Shown piece after piece: positions 5,257 through 6,060 of a stretch of DNA of 6,060 nucleotides (position 1 is its first letter; each line of letters opens with the position of its first letter). This DNA comes from Thermoplasmata archaeon M9B2D (GTDB lineage Archaea > Thermoplasmatota > E2 > DHVEG-1). The stretch is from assembly GCA_002900555.1 (NCBI GenBank), contig MUGD01000117.1, positions 1 through 6,060 of the forward strand, read 5' to 3'. A program made the translations under genes and the position numbers. Under the pieces are notes generated by a model that did not search any database, was not told where the DNA came from, and worked only from the letters and a program-made list of their open reading frames with translations.

Positions 5257-6060
5257 TATTCTAATATTCACAGGAATTCTAATTCTATTAATGCTCGCTT
5301 CGACGACCAGTCCAGTTAGTGCTGAGGGAGAAGTTGTTGTGCAACGTGGTGAAACTGTTACAATCACTGTTCATCTTTTACAAAATGGAACTTTTGGTGA
5401 TCCCGTTCCTGATCAAACAATTGAATTTTATGACCAGACTCATAATACGTTACTTGGTAAAGATACAACTAATGTATCTGGCATAGCATCAATCAATTGG
5501 ACAATCTCTCTAAGTTTTCCATTGGGACCTACGTTGATCAATGCTACATTCAGGGGTAATGAATCATTATTTCTTTCTCCTTCCACTCAGTGGATATTAT
5601 TGAACATTGTTTCTTCAACACAGATAATCCTCGATTACGAAATCGGTCCTTTTGCACCCGGTGATTCCTTTTGTTTAACAGCTTCTTTGTTTGATGATTC
5701 AAACGCACCTATATCTAATTCGACACTTATTGTAATGAGTGAGAATATTCTACTAGCATCTTCTATTACAAATTCATCAGGGATAGCATTGATTTCAATA
5801 CAGTGCAATACCTCGTGGGCTAATTATGGAGAGAATATCATCCGTGTCATACATCAAGAGGACCTTATCAATTTCTATGCGGAAACCGAAGAATCAATCA
5901 CAATAGACATACAACAAATAGCAACATCCTTGAAAGTTGAGAATCATCCAAATGATGTTCTACTTGGTGATAGTCTTACCATTGACATAAATCTGTCAGC
6001 AGGTGATAGTGGCATTTCTACAGAAGTCAGAGTCTATGTTGATGATGACCTTTTTGATAC
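5234..6060 (+). CDS. Secreted, probably N-glycosylated surface protein with tandem Ig-like domains, 3' end missing
   Basis: The open frame continues through the right edge, giving 275 codons. Starting at CTG 5234 (read as Met) the N-terminus is a textbook signal peptide: Lys2, then a hydrophobic core at about residues 8-22 (SILIFTGILILLMLA), then SPVSA with likely cleavage after Ala30. The mature part shows repeats of about 100 residues typical of Ig-like/invasin-type surface domains: about 31-124 (RGETVTITVHL, later NVSGIASINWT), about 126-228 (FAPGDSFCLTASL, later NSSGIALISI), and a third starting near 230 (LLGDSLTIDINLS). The recurring pattern is G-x-[ST]-hydrophobic-strand, then N-x-S-G-I-A. 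Cys147 and Cys191 lie in the second domain and could form its intradomain disulfide. Nine N-x-S/T sequons occur between residues 51 and 253, which fits an archaeal glycosylated surface protein. The family partner or ligand is unknown. The ATG at 5291 would remove nearly all of the signal peptide and has no SD, so it is rejected as the start. The C-terminal anchor, if any, is outside the window. Confidence 0.82.
   Translation, partial: MKSNHIYSILIFTGILILLMLASTTSPVSAEGEVVVQRGETVTITVHLLQNGTFGDPVPDQTIEFYDQTHNTLLGKDTTNVSGIASINWTISLSFPLGPTLINATFRGNESLFLSPSTQWILLNIVSSTQIILDYEIGPFAPGDSFCLTASLFDDSNAPISNSTLIVMSENILLASSITNSSGIALISIQCNTSWANYGENIIRVIHQEDLINFYAETEESITIDIQQIATSLKVENHPNDVLLGDSLTIDINLSAGDSGISTEVRVYVDDDLFD

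Noticed and set aside
5291..6060. ATG 5291 as start of the surface protein
   Set aside because: It lacks an SD and discards almost the whole signal peptide, which is encoded in frame upstream and preceded by a strong SD and CTG.
1..6060. CRISPR array, tRNA or rRNA gene, or insertion sequence
   Set aside because: I found no regularly spaced direct repeats, cloverleaf-like sequence, transposase motif or terminal inverted repeats by eye.

Overview
The window comes from an archaeon. The proofs are a uS10 ribosomal protein of archaeal type at the left edge, an archaeal isopentenyl phosphate kinase, Shine-Dalgarno sites matching the archaeal anti-SD, and a heavily sequon-decorated secreted protein with Ig-like repeats at the right edge. 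The AT-rich composition and large Ig-like surface protein would fit an Asgard-type (for example Thorarchaeota-like) or mesophilic euryarchaeal genome. That narrower placement is a guess and the sequence here does not prove it.

Layout: positions 1-203 (minus strand) hold the N-terminal two thirds of uS10, running off the left edge. A short divergent intergenic region (204-337) leads into isopentenyl phosphate kinase on the plus strand (338-1144), the enzyme that makes IPP in the archaeal alternate mevalonate route. The kinase gene runs tail-to-tail into a very large minus-strand gene (1141-4926); the two stop codons share the palindrome CTAG. The large gene encodes a 1261-residue HerA/VirB4-superfamily ATPase with two N-terminal membrane segments. 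After the ATPase it has about 420 residues that look to me like two copies of a winged-helix plus alpha/beta module, the latter resembling a degenerate restriction-endonuclease fold.

A 307-base spacer (4927-5233) separates the ATPase gene from a divergent plus-strand gene for a secreted Ig-like surface protein, which runs off the right edge. That surface gene has no ATG, GTG or TTG that would include its obvious signal peptide. A strong SD (AAAGGAGGTG) instead points at a CTG start codon at 5234. The spacer also holds a 54-codon ORF with its own SD and TATA-like box, and, on the other strand, a frame without a start that reads like the C-terminal membrane anchor of a protein.

The genes do not form one pathway: uS10 (translation) and the kinase (lipid precursor synthesis) are housekeeping. 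The ATPase and the surface protein are cell-envelope associated and lie head-to-head, so they could share regulation. The most promising lead is the membrane-anchored ATPase. Its architecture suggests a DNA or protein translocase (VirB4/CedB-like) rather than the soluble HerA of HerA-NurA end resection; no nurA is visible here.
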